Source of the DNA: Pseudomonadota bacterium
GTDB taxonomy: Bacteria > Pseudomonadota > Gammaproteobacteria > Burkholderiales > Nitrosomonadaceae
Assembly (NCBI GenBank): GCA_018240285.1
Contig: JAFEGA010000024.1
Coordinates: 23,703-87,702 of the forward strand
Direction of reading: 5' to 3'
DNA: 64,000 nt
The position numbers and the translations under genes are program-made. The notes below the pieces were generated by a model that worked only from the letters and a program-made list of their open reading frames with translations, ran no database searches and was not told the origin of the DNA. Shown here piece by piece: positions 44,749-53,518 of this stretch (the first letter of the stretch is position 1; every line of letters starts with the position of its first letter).

Positions 44749-45051
44749 TCAGCTCTGATAAGACTGCATTAGGATCGGTTTTGTCGATTTCTTCATCTGC
44801 CCAAAAATGACAGCTGAAGAATTAGTTATATTACTACGGCGCTCAATCTGACTGATATAGGCTTGACTGACACCCAGACGCTGGACCGGTTGTTCTTGGG
44901 TAATGCCTGCCTTGATTAGCGCCAACGCCACGGGATTATCGACATAATCTTCAAGAACGAACGGTTCATAGGCTTGCTCGTCATTCTGATTTGCTTCGCA
45001 AGCTGCCAATTCCTTTTCGCTCTGATCTTTTAAGGTACGGTAAACCGCCAT
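44749..45051 (-). CDS. XRE-family antitoxin-like regulator, possibly degenerate C-terminus
   Basis: A 100-residue protein with a Cro/C1-type helix-turn-helix (about 48-75: ALIKAGITQEQ, then RLGVSQAYISQIER). The acidic amino half (YRTLKDQSEKELAACEAN) resembles antitoxins paired with RelE/HigB toxins. It lies 51 bases downstream of the toxin-like gene, the HigBA order. After the helix-turn-helix the sequence (SSAVIFGQMKK to the end) does not look like the usual final helix, and another frame continues as ADEEIDKTDPNAV, so a frameshift may have altered the tail. Confidence 0.6.
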   Translation of the reverse strand: MAVYRTLKDQSEKELAACEANQNDEQAYEPFVLEDYVDNPVALALIKAGITQEQPVQRLGVSQAYISQIERRSNITNSSAVIFGQMKKSTKPILMQSYQS

Positions 45052-45102
45052 TGGTAACAGAACATCCGTCTTTACCGTGTACGGATTTGATTTTTTGCAA
45101 TG

Positions 45103-45364
45103 TCATTTGTAAGCATCTCCACGCGGTTTGATTTTCTCAATCGTAATAATTCTAACGACATCATACCGTTCAAAAATAATGCGCCAATTACCAACTCCTA
45201 GTCGGAAATAGGGTTTACCTTCCAGTTTCTTGATATCAAGCGAACTATCATTAGGATTGCGGCCTAGCCGTTCCAATTTTTCAGCAACCCCGAATAGATG
45301 CGTTTTCGGCAAGCTTTGCAGTTTTTTTGATTTGTGATCGAATCAATAAATTATATTCAAACAT
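45103..45364 (-). pseudogene. RelE/HigB-type toxin gene, frameshifted in a 7-A run
   Basis: Two frames together make one RelE-type toxin. ATG at 45364 gives MFEYNLLIRSQIKK, then a run of seven A (plus-strand T, 45322-45328). With one base fewer the frame continues LQSLPKTHLFGVAEKLERLG and ends KIKPRGDAYK at 45103, giving an 86-residue protein with the RLGVGNWRIIF core. As written, the first frame stops after 27 residues, and the second opens only at a TTG (45312). Inactivation, slippage-based phase switching or a sequencing error would all explain it. Confidence 0.65.
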
Positions 45365-45581
45365 CTTGATAAACCAAAAAGCTTGCAATATTGATTAACA
45401 GTAAGGAACAAAAATATCAGATGAAGCGAGATTATCTTTATTTCTACAATGTCTTATTTTATAAATGGAAATTCCATAATGTGAATTTTTCATAAATATT
45501 GTGTGAACTTTTTGTGAATTATTGAACCTTAATGTTTGTAAACTTTCAATAGTTTCAAAAACTTTCATTTAGGAGATAAAG

Positions 45582-45824
45582 ATGAAAACAAGTCAAAGTC
45601 TTTTTAGCGCAGCTGTAAAAACCACTTTCATTCTATTTGGTGTTTTACCATTAATTGGGCTTGTTGCATTTGGCGATCCACGTTCATTTTCAGTCATGCA
45701 ATCTGAAATAAGCTGGTTAGAAATTGATCTCTTATTGGGAACTGTATTTTTTCTAAGCTATCTCTTAATTGGAGGTATATCGAAAAACAGAACACGTCTT
45801 CCGATGAAAAAAATATATGCCTAA
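45582..45824 (+). CDS. Small membrane protein, hypothetical
   Basis: An 80-residue protein with two hydrophobic segments (about 12-30 and 47-66) and a basic tail (KNRTRLPMKK). AGGAG lies eight bases before the ATG, and a strong terminator follows the stop, so it appears to be a real one-gene unit. No family recognised. The 217 bases upstream are AT-rich and must hold its promoter. Confidence 0.6.
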   Translation: MKTSQSLFSAAVKTTFILFGVLPLIGLVAFGDPRSFSVMQSEISWLEIDLLLGTVFFLSYLLIGGISKNRTRLPMKKIYA

Positions 45825-45852
45825 GCTGTAAGTTTTTAATTGCTTGTCTATG

Positions 45853-45879
45853 AGGCCAATGTTATTTATGCATTGGCCT
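45853..45879 (+). terminator. Hairpin terminator after small membrane protein gene
   Basis: A nine-base perfect stem, AGGCCAATG at 45853-45861 with CATTGGCCT at 45871-45879, followed by TTCTTT. It lies 29 bases after the stop. Confidence 0.75.
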
Positions 45880-45960
45880 TTCTTTATTTAAAAAATCGGC
45901 GGAAATTAAAAGTGAAATAGCTTTGCAATATTTGTATATCACAAGAAAAATCAGCGCCGC

Positions 45961-46770
45961 TTAAAATTGGGGAGAAAAGAATTTATGCCATAGCGTACCA
46001 TCGAACCCGACTGCCCATGCGCCCCTTCGGCCAGCGGCGATATTTTCCAAACCGCTAACCTCGTTGTCTTGGCTAAAAGTGACGCCACCATCGAGTGAAT
46101 TCCATAAGATTCCGTTTTTTCCAGTCAACCAGATTAAACCGTCTGACGCTACAGCAACATCTTCGATTCCGCTTACTGTTGCTTGAGTCCAGCTATTCGC
46201 GGCAAATTTCCACAGTGTGCCATCGGATTTAACTACCCATACAACACCATCCGGTCCTGCAGAAATCCGGCTAAAACCGCTGCTTTCAATCCGGTTGAGC
46301 TGTTGTCCTTGGCCGTCGCTAAACCAGATCGTACCATTTTTCCCTACCAGCCAAACTTTGCCATCAGGTGCGATAGCAACATCTTCCATTTCATTTACCG
46401 CTGTTTCGAGCCAGCTTCCAGCGGCAAATTTCCATAAACCACCATTGGATTTAACCGCCCATACAACACCGTCAGGGTCAACGGCCAGCCGGTTGAAGCC
46501 GCTTCCCTCAATCGCAGTAAGAGAAGAAGCATAGATATTATCCGATTTCCAGACGGTGCCGTTTTTGCCGGTAAGCCAGATTCGCCCGTTAGGCGCCATG
46601 GCAACATCCCGCATGCCGCTGATTGCCGTACCGCTCCAAAGTTCGGCTTGCGTGATGGCAGGCAGGATTCCCCACAGCAGCAGAAATCCAAACAGTAAAT
46701 TGCGCGATAAACGACGCACCCTCGGAGTAAAAACGATTTGCAAGCTACTAAACCAGCTCATTTCTTTCAT
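45961..46770 (-). CDS. Secreted tectonin-like beta-propeller protein
   Basis: A 269-residue protein with a long signal peptide (hydrophobic core about 24-40, ends TQAEL) and about six repeats of roughly 35 residues. Each contains (V/I)A-x-D/P-G-x-(V/I)W-(L/V)-(T/V)GK-NG-x-(V/I)W or the variant DGVVW(A/V)VKS(N/D)G-LW. This is the tectonin (TECPR) pattern, forming a six-bladed propeller often used for binding sugars or surfaces. AGGAGG upstream supports the start. No partner gene adjacent; ligand unknown. Confidence 0.75.
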   Translation of the reverse strand: MKEMSWFSSLQIVFTPRVRRLSRNLLFGFLLLWGILPAITQAELWSGTAISGMRDVAMAPNGRIWLTGKNGTVWKSDNIYASSLTAIEGSGFNRLAVDPDGVVWAVKSNGGLWKFAAGSWLETAVNEMEDVAIAPDGKVWLVGKNGTIWFSDGQGQQLNRIESSGFSRISAGPDGVVWVVKSDGTLWKFAANSWTQATVSGIEDVAVASDGLIWLTGKNGILWNSLDGGVTFSQDNEVSGLENIAAGRRGAWAVGFDGTLWHKFFSPQF

Positions 46771-47089
46771 ATTGTCGGCCTCCTGTTAGCGGCAGCTCGG
46801 AAACTGCCAATTCTTGATCAGAACCACCCGTCTCTTCTTCGCGAGAGAGCCACGCTGAAGAATACTCGATGCAATTTTGCGGTTACTATTATTTTCAGGC
46901 AATTGATTTTATACCGGATAAAATCAGTATGCGCGGCAAAAACCTGATACTTTGCATCAGCCCAATAAGCCGATCCGGCCCACAGTGCAGACAATCGGTC
47001 TACAAAAGATTTTGTGATATTATTCGAGCCCATTCTTGAGTAAATTTCCGGTGCATCATCAAAGTTCGCTTAATTAAAAGGTCGCATGC
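46771..47089. other. Intergenic region between divergent genes
   Basis: About 319 bases between the tectonin-like gene and the permease gene. The leftward ribosome site AGGAGG lies at its left end and the rightward AAAAGG at its right end. A leftward frame of 71 codons (46818-47033) shows no recognisable protein features. I see no RNA gene or repeat. Confidence 0.35.
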
Positions 47090-48646
47090 ATGATTTTCTG
47101 GCGCGTAAAATCACTTGACGCCATCCTGGCTACAGCAGAAAAGAAAAGTCTCCACCGCACCTTGGGTGCTTGGCAATTAACCCTATTAGGCATCGGCGCG
47201 ATTATCGGCACGGGTATTTTTGTTTTGACTGCGGAAGCCGCGCAGAAAGCCGGGCCCGGCATGATGCTATCTTTTGTCATCGCCAGTTTTGTTTGCACTG
47301 TCGCCGCGCTGTGTTATTCCGAACTTTCTTCCATGGTGCCCGTTTCCGGGTCTGCTTATACGTATTCTTACGCGGTATTAGGTGAGTTGGTCGCCTGGCT
47401 GGTCGGATGGGCGCTCATGCTGGAATATTCCGTCGCTGCCAGCGCGGTCGCCGTCGGTTGGTCGGGCTATTTTGTCGGCTTGCTGCAAAATTCGCTCGGG
47501 ATCGAAATACCCTTTGCGCTGGCGAACGGTCCTTTCGCCGGCGGGATCATCAATTTACCGGCGGTTTTCGTTTGCATGCTGGTTATCGGGCTGCTGGTCA
47601 TCGGCACACGGGAAAGCGCCACCTTCAATGCCGTTCTTGTCGCCATCAAAATTGCCGCGCTCACGCTTTTCATTGCGTTAACACTCCCGGTCGCCAATTT
47701 GGCAAACTTCCAGCCGTTCTTACCGCTGGGCGAAACCGGCGTGATTGCAGCGGCATCGTCTATTTTCTTCGCTTATGTCGGCTTCGATGCAGTTTCGACC
47801 GCCGCCGAGGAAACCAAGGATCCGCAGCGGAATGTCCCGATCGGATTGATCAGTTCGCTGGTAATCTGCACGGTCTTTTACTTACTCATTTCAGCCGGCG
47901 CAATCGGCGCAGTTGGCGCGCAACCGTTGCTGGACGAGACCGGTAAGAATCTGATCCCGGGCTCTCTCAAACTCGCTGAACAATGCCAATCGCTTGCCGC
48001 TATCGGACAGCAACCGTTGGTTTGTTCGCGTGAAGCGTTGGCATCGGTTCTGCGGGAGATCGGCTGGGAAAAAATCGGCAATCTGCTCGGATTCACCGCG
48101 TTCCTGGCGCTGCCGTCGGTAGTTCTGATGATGTTATTTGGCCAGACACGCATCTTCTTCGTCATGTCGCGCGATGGCCTGCTGCCGGAAGTCTTAAGCC
48201 GCATTCACCCACGCTTTAAAACACCGCATATCGTTACCTACGTTACCGGCTTGGGTGTCATTATCGCCGCGGCTTTCCTGCCGGTCGGAAAACTGGCGGA
48301 TATCTCCAATTCAGGCACCTTGTTCGCCTTCATGATCGTAGCGTTTACCGTGATGATATTGCGCATCAAAGACAAGAGCCGCGCACGTCCGTTCCGAACA
48401 CCCGCAATTTGGCTGGTAGGCCCGCTTGCAGTAATTGGATGCATCACGCTTTTTCTTTTCCTGCCAGCGGATGCCAAACTGGTATTCCCGATTTGGTCTG
48501 GGATTGGATTGATTTTCTATTTTCTCTACGGCTACCGCAAAAGTCATGTCGCCCGCGGTATCGGTACGCCTACCGGCGGCGAAGACATTATCAGTCCGGT
48601 GCGGCCGCTTGCCGATTGCGATCCGGGAGATACAGCGAAGAAATAA
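47090..48646 (+). CDS. Amino-acid permease, APC superfamily (cationic amino acid transporter type)
   Basis: A 518-residue inner-membrane permease with 12 or more hydrophobic segments. The helix 1 motif GIGAIIGTGIFVLTA and the later FFAYVGFDAVSTAAEE segment are diagnostic of APC-family amino-acid transporters, closest to the cationic (CAT/YfnA) group. The hydrophilic insert around residues 280-325 also fits that group. AAAAGG precedes the ATG. Substrate not determinable from sequence alone. Confidence 0.88.
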   Translation: MIFWRVKSLDAILATAEKKSLHRTLGAWQLTLLGIGAIIGTGIFVLTAEAAQKAGPGMMLSFVIASFVCTVAALCYSELSSMVPVSGSAYTYSYAVLGELVAWLVGWALMLEYSVAASAVAVGWSGYFVGLLQNSLGIEIPFALANGPFAGGIINLPAVFVCMLVIGLLVIGTRESATFNAVLVAIKIAALTLFIALTLPVANLANFQPFLPLGETGVIAAASSIFFAYVGFDAVSTAAEETKDPQRNVPIGLISSLVICTVFYLLISAGAIGAVGAQPLLDETGKNLIPGSLKLAEQCQSLAAIGQQPLVCSREALASVLREIGWEKIGNLLGFTAFLALPSVVLMMLFGQTRIFFVMSRDGLLPEVLSRIHPRFKTPHIVTYVTGLGVIIAAAFLPVGKLADISNSGTLFAFMIVAFTVMILRIKDKSRARPFRTPAIWLVGPLAVIGCITLFLFLPADAKLVFPIWSGIGLIFYFLYGYRKSHVARGIGTPTGGEDIISPVRPLADCDPGDTAKK

Positions 48647-48673
48647 ATTAAATCAATCGATCACCCCTGAGTT

Positions 48674-51343
48674 TTAAGCGATCGCTTTTACCTTGGCGGC
48701 CGGGGTACGCAGCAAAGCCGGCAGAATAATCAGCGTGCAAATGAGCGTGAACGCCAATCCTACCGTCAGCAGAATGCCCATGCTCGCTGTCCCCACGTGC
48801 GATGAAAACATCAAACTGGCAAAATCGACCAGTGCAGTCAGCGCGCTATAGAAAATCGCCCGCGCGGTACTGGTGTGAATCAGAATTTCACTCACCAGCT
48901 CATTATTGATGCTGCGATACACCATGTGTAGGCTGCTATCGATACCGAGACCGAGCAACAGCGGTAAAGCGATAATGTTGGCAAAGTTGAACGGAACATC
49001 CAGCACAATGGTGAATGCGGTGGTGAATAAACTCGACAGCAGCAGCGGCAGAAGCACCAGCAAGGTATATTTGATACTGCGCAACAGTACCAGCAAAATG
49101 ACGACCACACCGATCAGCGCCAGCGAAAATGCTTGAACGAACGCCTGAACCACGGCTTCACCCGCTTCCAGGCTGATTACCGGCACGCCAATGGCATGCG
49201 GCGCCACCTGCTGCACCGCACGGACGAAGCGCCGCAATGCATCGTTATCATTCAGATCCTCTTGCGGATAAACTGCTAAACGGTAACCACCATTTTCACT
49301 ATGCCAACGATCTCTAAGCGCGGCGGGCAAATCCTTCTCGCCAAAAACGGTGGCTTCCGTTGCCGTGCGCAGGCTTTGCAAGGCCAGCGGCAACATGGCC
49401 AGCAGATCGTCTTCCACGGCGTACAATAATTTACTTTTCTCCTGACTTCCGACCTTATCCAGTTCCGCAAACAAACGCCCCAGCGACGACTTTAAAGCAT
49501 CCGCAGTGGCCGCGGCAGGATGCCCGGGATGTTGGACGGTAAACCGCTCCAGTGCCGCAACCAGTTTCCGCAAGGCTTTATATTGTTCGACCAGAATTGC
49601 ATCGCTGGCTATCCGGATTTGCGGCGGCGGTGTAGCGGCAATCGGCCCGATCGTCAGCGCCATTTCCTGAATCAGCGAAAATTTTTCCTCCTGCTGGCCG
49701 GGGACAAAATCCAGCATCGTGACGACCTTGTTCACTTCCGGCAGTGCTACCAGCCGCTTGGCCAAATGTTCTGTTTCCTGAGGATTGTCAGCCAGGACGG
49801 CAATGTGCCATGGTGACAGATCGGGCTCGGCCAGCAATTCACGGAATGTCTTTACCGCACCGCCTTGCGGATCCTGCATATTCAGCAAATTGTAATCGAA
49901 CCGCACTTGCGGCAGGATGATCAGCGCCGCGACCGTAGCCGCCAATGTCAAGGCATAAGTCAGCTTGTGCCATTTCAGCGAGAGTTCCAGCACTTTGCCA
50001 ACGGAACTCTTACCTTTAGGTTCCGCAACCGTTTTTTTCGGCAGATAACGTAACAATGCTGGACCGATGATCAGAGTAACCAGCAAGCTGACGATCATGC
50101 CGGTTCCGGAAATAATACCGAGTTCCGCAACACCGCTGTAATCGGTCGGCATGAAAGCGTAAAAACCGATCGCGTTGGTGACAGTACACGCAGTCAATGC
50201 TGCTCCGGCATCGCCACCCGAAATGTAGATGGCTTCTGATGGAGAATGATTGTTTTCCAGCACTTCCCGGTAGCGCAGCAGAAAATGAATGGCAAAGTCC
50301 GCGCCAAGACCGATATAGAGTACCGCAAAGGCGATGGAAATCAGATTCAAGTGGCCGACCACGGCCGTGGCGAATGTGGCGGTAAGAATCAGTCCCATCA
50401 GCAGACAAACCAGCACATTGAAGATCAATCCACCGTTGCGCATCGCAAAAAACAGCACCACGCCAACCAAGACAAACGTGATGATCCCGGCAAACTCCAT
50501 ACCACGCAGCGAACTGTTGAGTTCATCCTCCGCCAGCGCCACTTCGCCGGTAATACGCAACTTCACCGGACTGTCTGCGGTAATGCCGACACTATCCGCC
50601 GCAGCGTGCAACGCGGCGATCGATTGCTCGGCGGGAAACAATTGGGAAAAATCAAGCTTCGGCTTGACGATGATGAGTTCCTGGTAGGTTTTTTTCTGGG
50701 TCTCACCGCTGAACATTGTCTGCCATGACAACGCTCTGGGCGAACCATCCAAGCGCGCTTCCAATGTTGCATTGACGCCGCCCAGCACGGGACGCAGTTC
50801 GATGCTCCGCCCTTTGTTCAACTCATCCACGGCGCTAGTCAGCACATCGGCAAAAGCCGTCAGCGACGGATCCCGGCTAATGCGTGTGATCAACGGTTGC
50901 GCTGCGGCCAGGCTATCGGTGATCCGTTCGAGTTCCGGAACGCTTTGATAAAGCAGTCCGTTACGCGCGGTAAAATCATCCACCCGGGGCGAGTACACAT
51001 CGTAAAAATGCTCCGGATCTTGTTTCAGGCGCACCGCCAGATTCTCTGCCGCCACGCGCACCTGTTCCGGCGTCGGAGCATCCAGCACGATGAGCAGCGT
51101 ATCGATGTCTTGCGGGAATGATTCGTTATAGCGCTTCAGATTGATACGAAATGGCAGTTCCTCGGAGAGCATCTCGGCGGTATCGGTATTCATGCCCAGA
51201 TTGCGCGCCACATAGAAACCGCTGGCAACCGCGACCAATAGCGCCGCTAACAACACCCACAGCGCATAATGATAGGAAAATGTAGTCCAACGCGCAAAAA
51301 TGGCATGAATTCGGCTATGTGAAGTTTCCGCTGGTGTCGTCAT
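48674..51343 (-). CDS. hpnN: Hopanoid-associated RND transporter HpnN
   Basis: An 889-residue MMPL/RND-type membrane protein with two sets of one plus five helices and two large periplasmic loops. Length, the amino-terminal NLGMNTDTAEMLSEELPFR segment and the proton-path style GLGADFAIHFLLRY match HpnN, which moves hopanoids to the outer membrane. The second helix set has the paired GLGIDSSLHMVYR. No other hopanoid gene (shc, hpnA-H) is in the window. It ends 27 bases from the convergent permease stop. Confidence 0.85.
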   Translation of the reverse strand: MTTPAETSHSRIHAIFARWTTFSYHYALWVLLAALLVAVASGFYVARNLGMNTDTAEMLSEELPFRINLKRYNESFPQDIDTLLIVLDAPTPEQVRVAAENLAVRLKQDPEHFYDVYSPRVDDFTARNGLLYQSVPELERITDSLAAAQPLITRISRDPSLTAFADVLTSAVDELNKGRSIELRPVLGGVNATLEARLDGSPRALSWQTMFSGETQKKTYQELIIVKPKLDFSQLFPAEQSIAALHAAADSVGITADSPVKLRITGEVALAEDELNSSLRGMEFAGIITFVLVGVVLFFAMRNGGLIFNVLVCLLMGLILTATFATAVVGHLNLISIAFAVLYIGLGADFAIHFLLRYREVLENNHSPSEAIYISGGDAGAALTACTVTNAIGFYAFMPTDYSGVAELGIISGTGMIVSLLVTLIIGPALLRYLPKKTVAEPKGKSSVGKVLELSLKWHKLTYALTLAATVAALIILPQVRFDYNLLNMQDPQGGAVKTFRELLAEPDLSPWHIAVLADNPQETEHLAKRLVALPEVNKVVTMLDFVPGQQEEKFSLIQEMALTIGPIAATPPPQIRIASDAILVEQYKALRKLVAALERFTVQHPGHPAAATADALKSSLGRLFAELDKVGSQEKSKLLYAVEDDLLAMLPLALQSLRTATEATVFGEKDLPAALRDRWHSENGGYRLAVYPQEDLNDNDALRRFVRAVQQVAPHAIGVPVISLEAGEAVVQAFVQAFSLALIGVVVILLVLLRSIKYTLLVLLPLLLSSLFTTAFTIVLDVPFNFANIIALPLLLGLGIDSSLHMVYRSINNELVSEILIHTSTARAIFYSALTALVDFASLMFSSHVGTASMGILLTVGLAFTLICTLIILPALLRTPAAKVKAIA

Positions 51344-51593
51344 TGTTCTGAAGAGGGATAGAAATGATCAGTAAGAAGGCTCATGCAAAATCGACCGGAT
51401 AAAAACCCGCGTATCGCTACGATGCCAGTTGTTTTCCTGTACGCAACAGGCAGTCCGATCGCACCAGGTTTTCTTCCAGTTTTATCAAATCCGGCAATTT
51501 TACCTTAAGAACTCGATGCTCCGGCAGAAACTCACACTGTGCACTCAACGGACTGATAAAGAGCGCACTTCGATTCGCAGAGAAACACAACAC

Positions 51594-52229
51594 CTACGAT
51601 TTTTTGTAGCGGTGTTTGAGATATTCAATGACCGGCGGTGTGATCGAAAGAATGATGATCGCCAAAATGATCAGTTTGAAATTTTGCTGCACCATCGGCA
51701 GTTGCCCGAAATAAAACCCGGCATACACAAACGTTCCCACCCACAGCACCGCACCGACGATATTGTAAACAATGAAAGTGCGGTACGGCATCGTGCCGAT
51801 CCCGGCCACAAACGGCGCAAATGTGCGGATAATAGGAATAAAGCGCGCGATGATGATGGTCTTGGTTCCATGCTTGAGATAGAACGCGTGCGTTTTGTCG
51901 AGATACTCGCGCTTAAAAAAGCGGGATTGTTGCGAAGCGAAGATTTTCGGCCCCGCTTTCTTGCCGATCCAGTAATTGACAGAATCTCCCAAAATACCGG
52001 CAATGCTGAGTCCGGCGAACAAGACGTGCGGACTCAATTGAGAACCTTCCAGCGACGCCAGGGAACCTGCGGCGAATAACAAGGAATCACCCGGCAAAAG
52101 CGGCAAAACGACGAGTCCGGTCTCGCAAAATACGATCAGGAAGAGAATGCCATAAATCCACAAACCGTATTCGGAAGCCAGCTGCTGCAAATGCTTGTCG
52201 ATATGAAGAATGAAGTCAATAAGAAACAT
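51594..52229 (-). CDS. DedA family membrane protein
   Basis: A 211-residue VTT/DedA-type inner-membrane protein. The conserved segments [19 protein letters not shown] (about 34-53), then [16 protein letters not shown] (about 129-144), are DedA hallmarks, including the acidic and arginine residues needed by E. coli members. DedA proteins act in lipid-carrier recycling and envelope homeostasis. It lies downstream of the TauE/SafE gene on the same strand, with 145 bases between, and upstream of hpnN. Confidence 0.9.
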   Translation of the reverse strand: MFLIDFILHIDKHLQQLASEYGLWIYGILFLIVFCETGLVVLPLLPGDSLLFAAGSLASLEGSQLSPHVLFAGLSIAGILGDSVNYWIGKKAGPKIFASQQSRFFKREYLDKTHAFYLKHGTKTIIIARFIPIIRTFAPFVAGIGTMPYRTFIVYNIVGAVLWVGTFVYAGFYFGQLPMVQQNFKLIILAIIILSITPPVIEYLKHRYKKS

Positions 52230-52374
52230 GAGGATAATAACCAGAAAAAATGTGATGACCGAATCGGGATAAGGAGAAAAACCACTCAGACTTAAATTTT
52301 AGTCCGAGCGAGTTTAGCGGGAAGAGCGGAAAAAGTCTCCCGGAATCGCTCCAGATTACCGGAAGATATTTCAT

Positions 52375-53355
52375 TTACAGTGCGATAAGCGCTTTGTACA
52401 GATTGAATAAACTGATGGTAATGATGAGCACACCCACCATGATCAGCAAAGTGCGCGCATGAAATTTTTTGCATAAGTAGGCGGCAAAAGGCGCTGCAAA
52501 CAAACCGCCAAAAACTAATCCGATGATCAACGGCCAGTGATCGGTTTCCATCAGCAGCGCAAACGTCGCGGCACTGGCTAATGTCAGAAAAAATTCCGCA
52601 AAATTCACCGAGCCGATCGTAGTGCGCGGATCGGTGCCTGTTCCAACCAGAGTTGTCGTCACGATCGGCCCCCAGCCGCCGCCGCCCGCGGCATCCATGA
52701 AGCCGCCGAAACACGCCAGCTTACCGACATGCTGGGGCGCTTCCTTGCGAATGCTCAGTTGCCGGAAAGCTTTGCTGAGAATATAAACACCCAGCAGAAC
52801 CAGGTAAGCCGATATGAACGGTTTGAACAAAGCGCTGTTGACGTGCGTAACTAAGAATGCCCCCAAAACACCGCCCAGAATGCCCGGCACCAGCAAGCGG
52901 GTGAACAATTGCTTATTGACGTTACCGAATTTGGCATGCGCCACGCCTGACACACCGGTGGTAAAAATTTCCGCGATATGTACGCTGGCGCTGGCGGCAG
53001 CCGGACTCGCGCCGGATGCCAATAAAAAAGTCGTGGCAGTAACGCCGTAAGCCATGCCTAAAGCGCCATCGACAACTTGCGCGAGAAAACCGACGGCAAC
53101 GGCGCTCCAAAAAATCCGGCTATCCAGCGTATCGTTGATGATCTGCAAGCTGGCACCCCAATCTTGCGCGAGAAAAAAGCGCGCGATGAGAAATGCGATC
53201 AGCAAAATCAATACAATGACGGCGAACCACACGGCAGCCCGCAGAAAAGGATGCGCTTCAAGATGCGAAACGGTATCTTCAACCGGCGGCAGTCCTAATT
53301 GCTGGTGCTCTTCGTTAACCGGATTGCGGGTCAGATCAAGGTTGCGGATTTTCAT
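52375..53355 (-). CDS. TauE/SafE family sulfite or anion exporter
   Basis: A 326-residue membrane protein with eight or so helices. The twin family motifs are visible: GFLAQVVDGALGMAYGV (about 100-116) and CFGGFMDAAGGGGWGPI (about 214-230). The family exports sulfite and organosulfonates, though substrates vary. The frame opens at 53415, but ATG 53355 begins the compact form with a soluble 50-residue amino end. No sulfur gene is adjacent, so the substrate is open. Confidence 0.85.
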   Translation of the reverse strand: MKIRNLDLTRNPVNEEHQQLGLPPVEDTVSHLEAHPFLRAAVWFAVIVLILLIAFLIARFFLAQDWGASLQIINDTLDSRIFWSAVAVGFLAQVVDGALGMAYGVTATTFLLASGASPAAASASVHIAEIFTTGVSGVAHAKFGNVNKQLFTRLLVPGILGGVLGAFLVTHVNSALFKPFISAYLVLLGVYILSKAFRQLSIRKEAPQHVGKLACFGGFMDAAGGGGWGPIVTTTLVGTGTDPRTTIGSVNFAEFFLTLASAATFALLMETDHWPLIIGLVFGGLFAAPFAAYLCKKFHARTLLIMVGVLIITISLFNLYKALIAL

Positions 53356-53518
53356 GAACTTGGTTTGGTTTGATGACGCAAAAATGCGCCGAACTATAAC
53401 CGCATTCGAATACAAATAGAAATACTATTTAGTAATATACTTATATCCAAAAATTCTGGATCTGCGGCTGAAAGTCATTTCCCGGTTTCAAGACCGGCAA
53501 CTATTGAGAAACACCGCT

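Noticed and set aside
46818..47033. Possible 71-residue protein upstream of the permease
   Set aside because: No ribosome site, no family features and placed in a promoter region.
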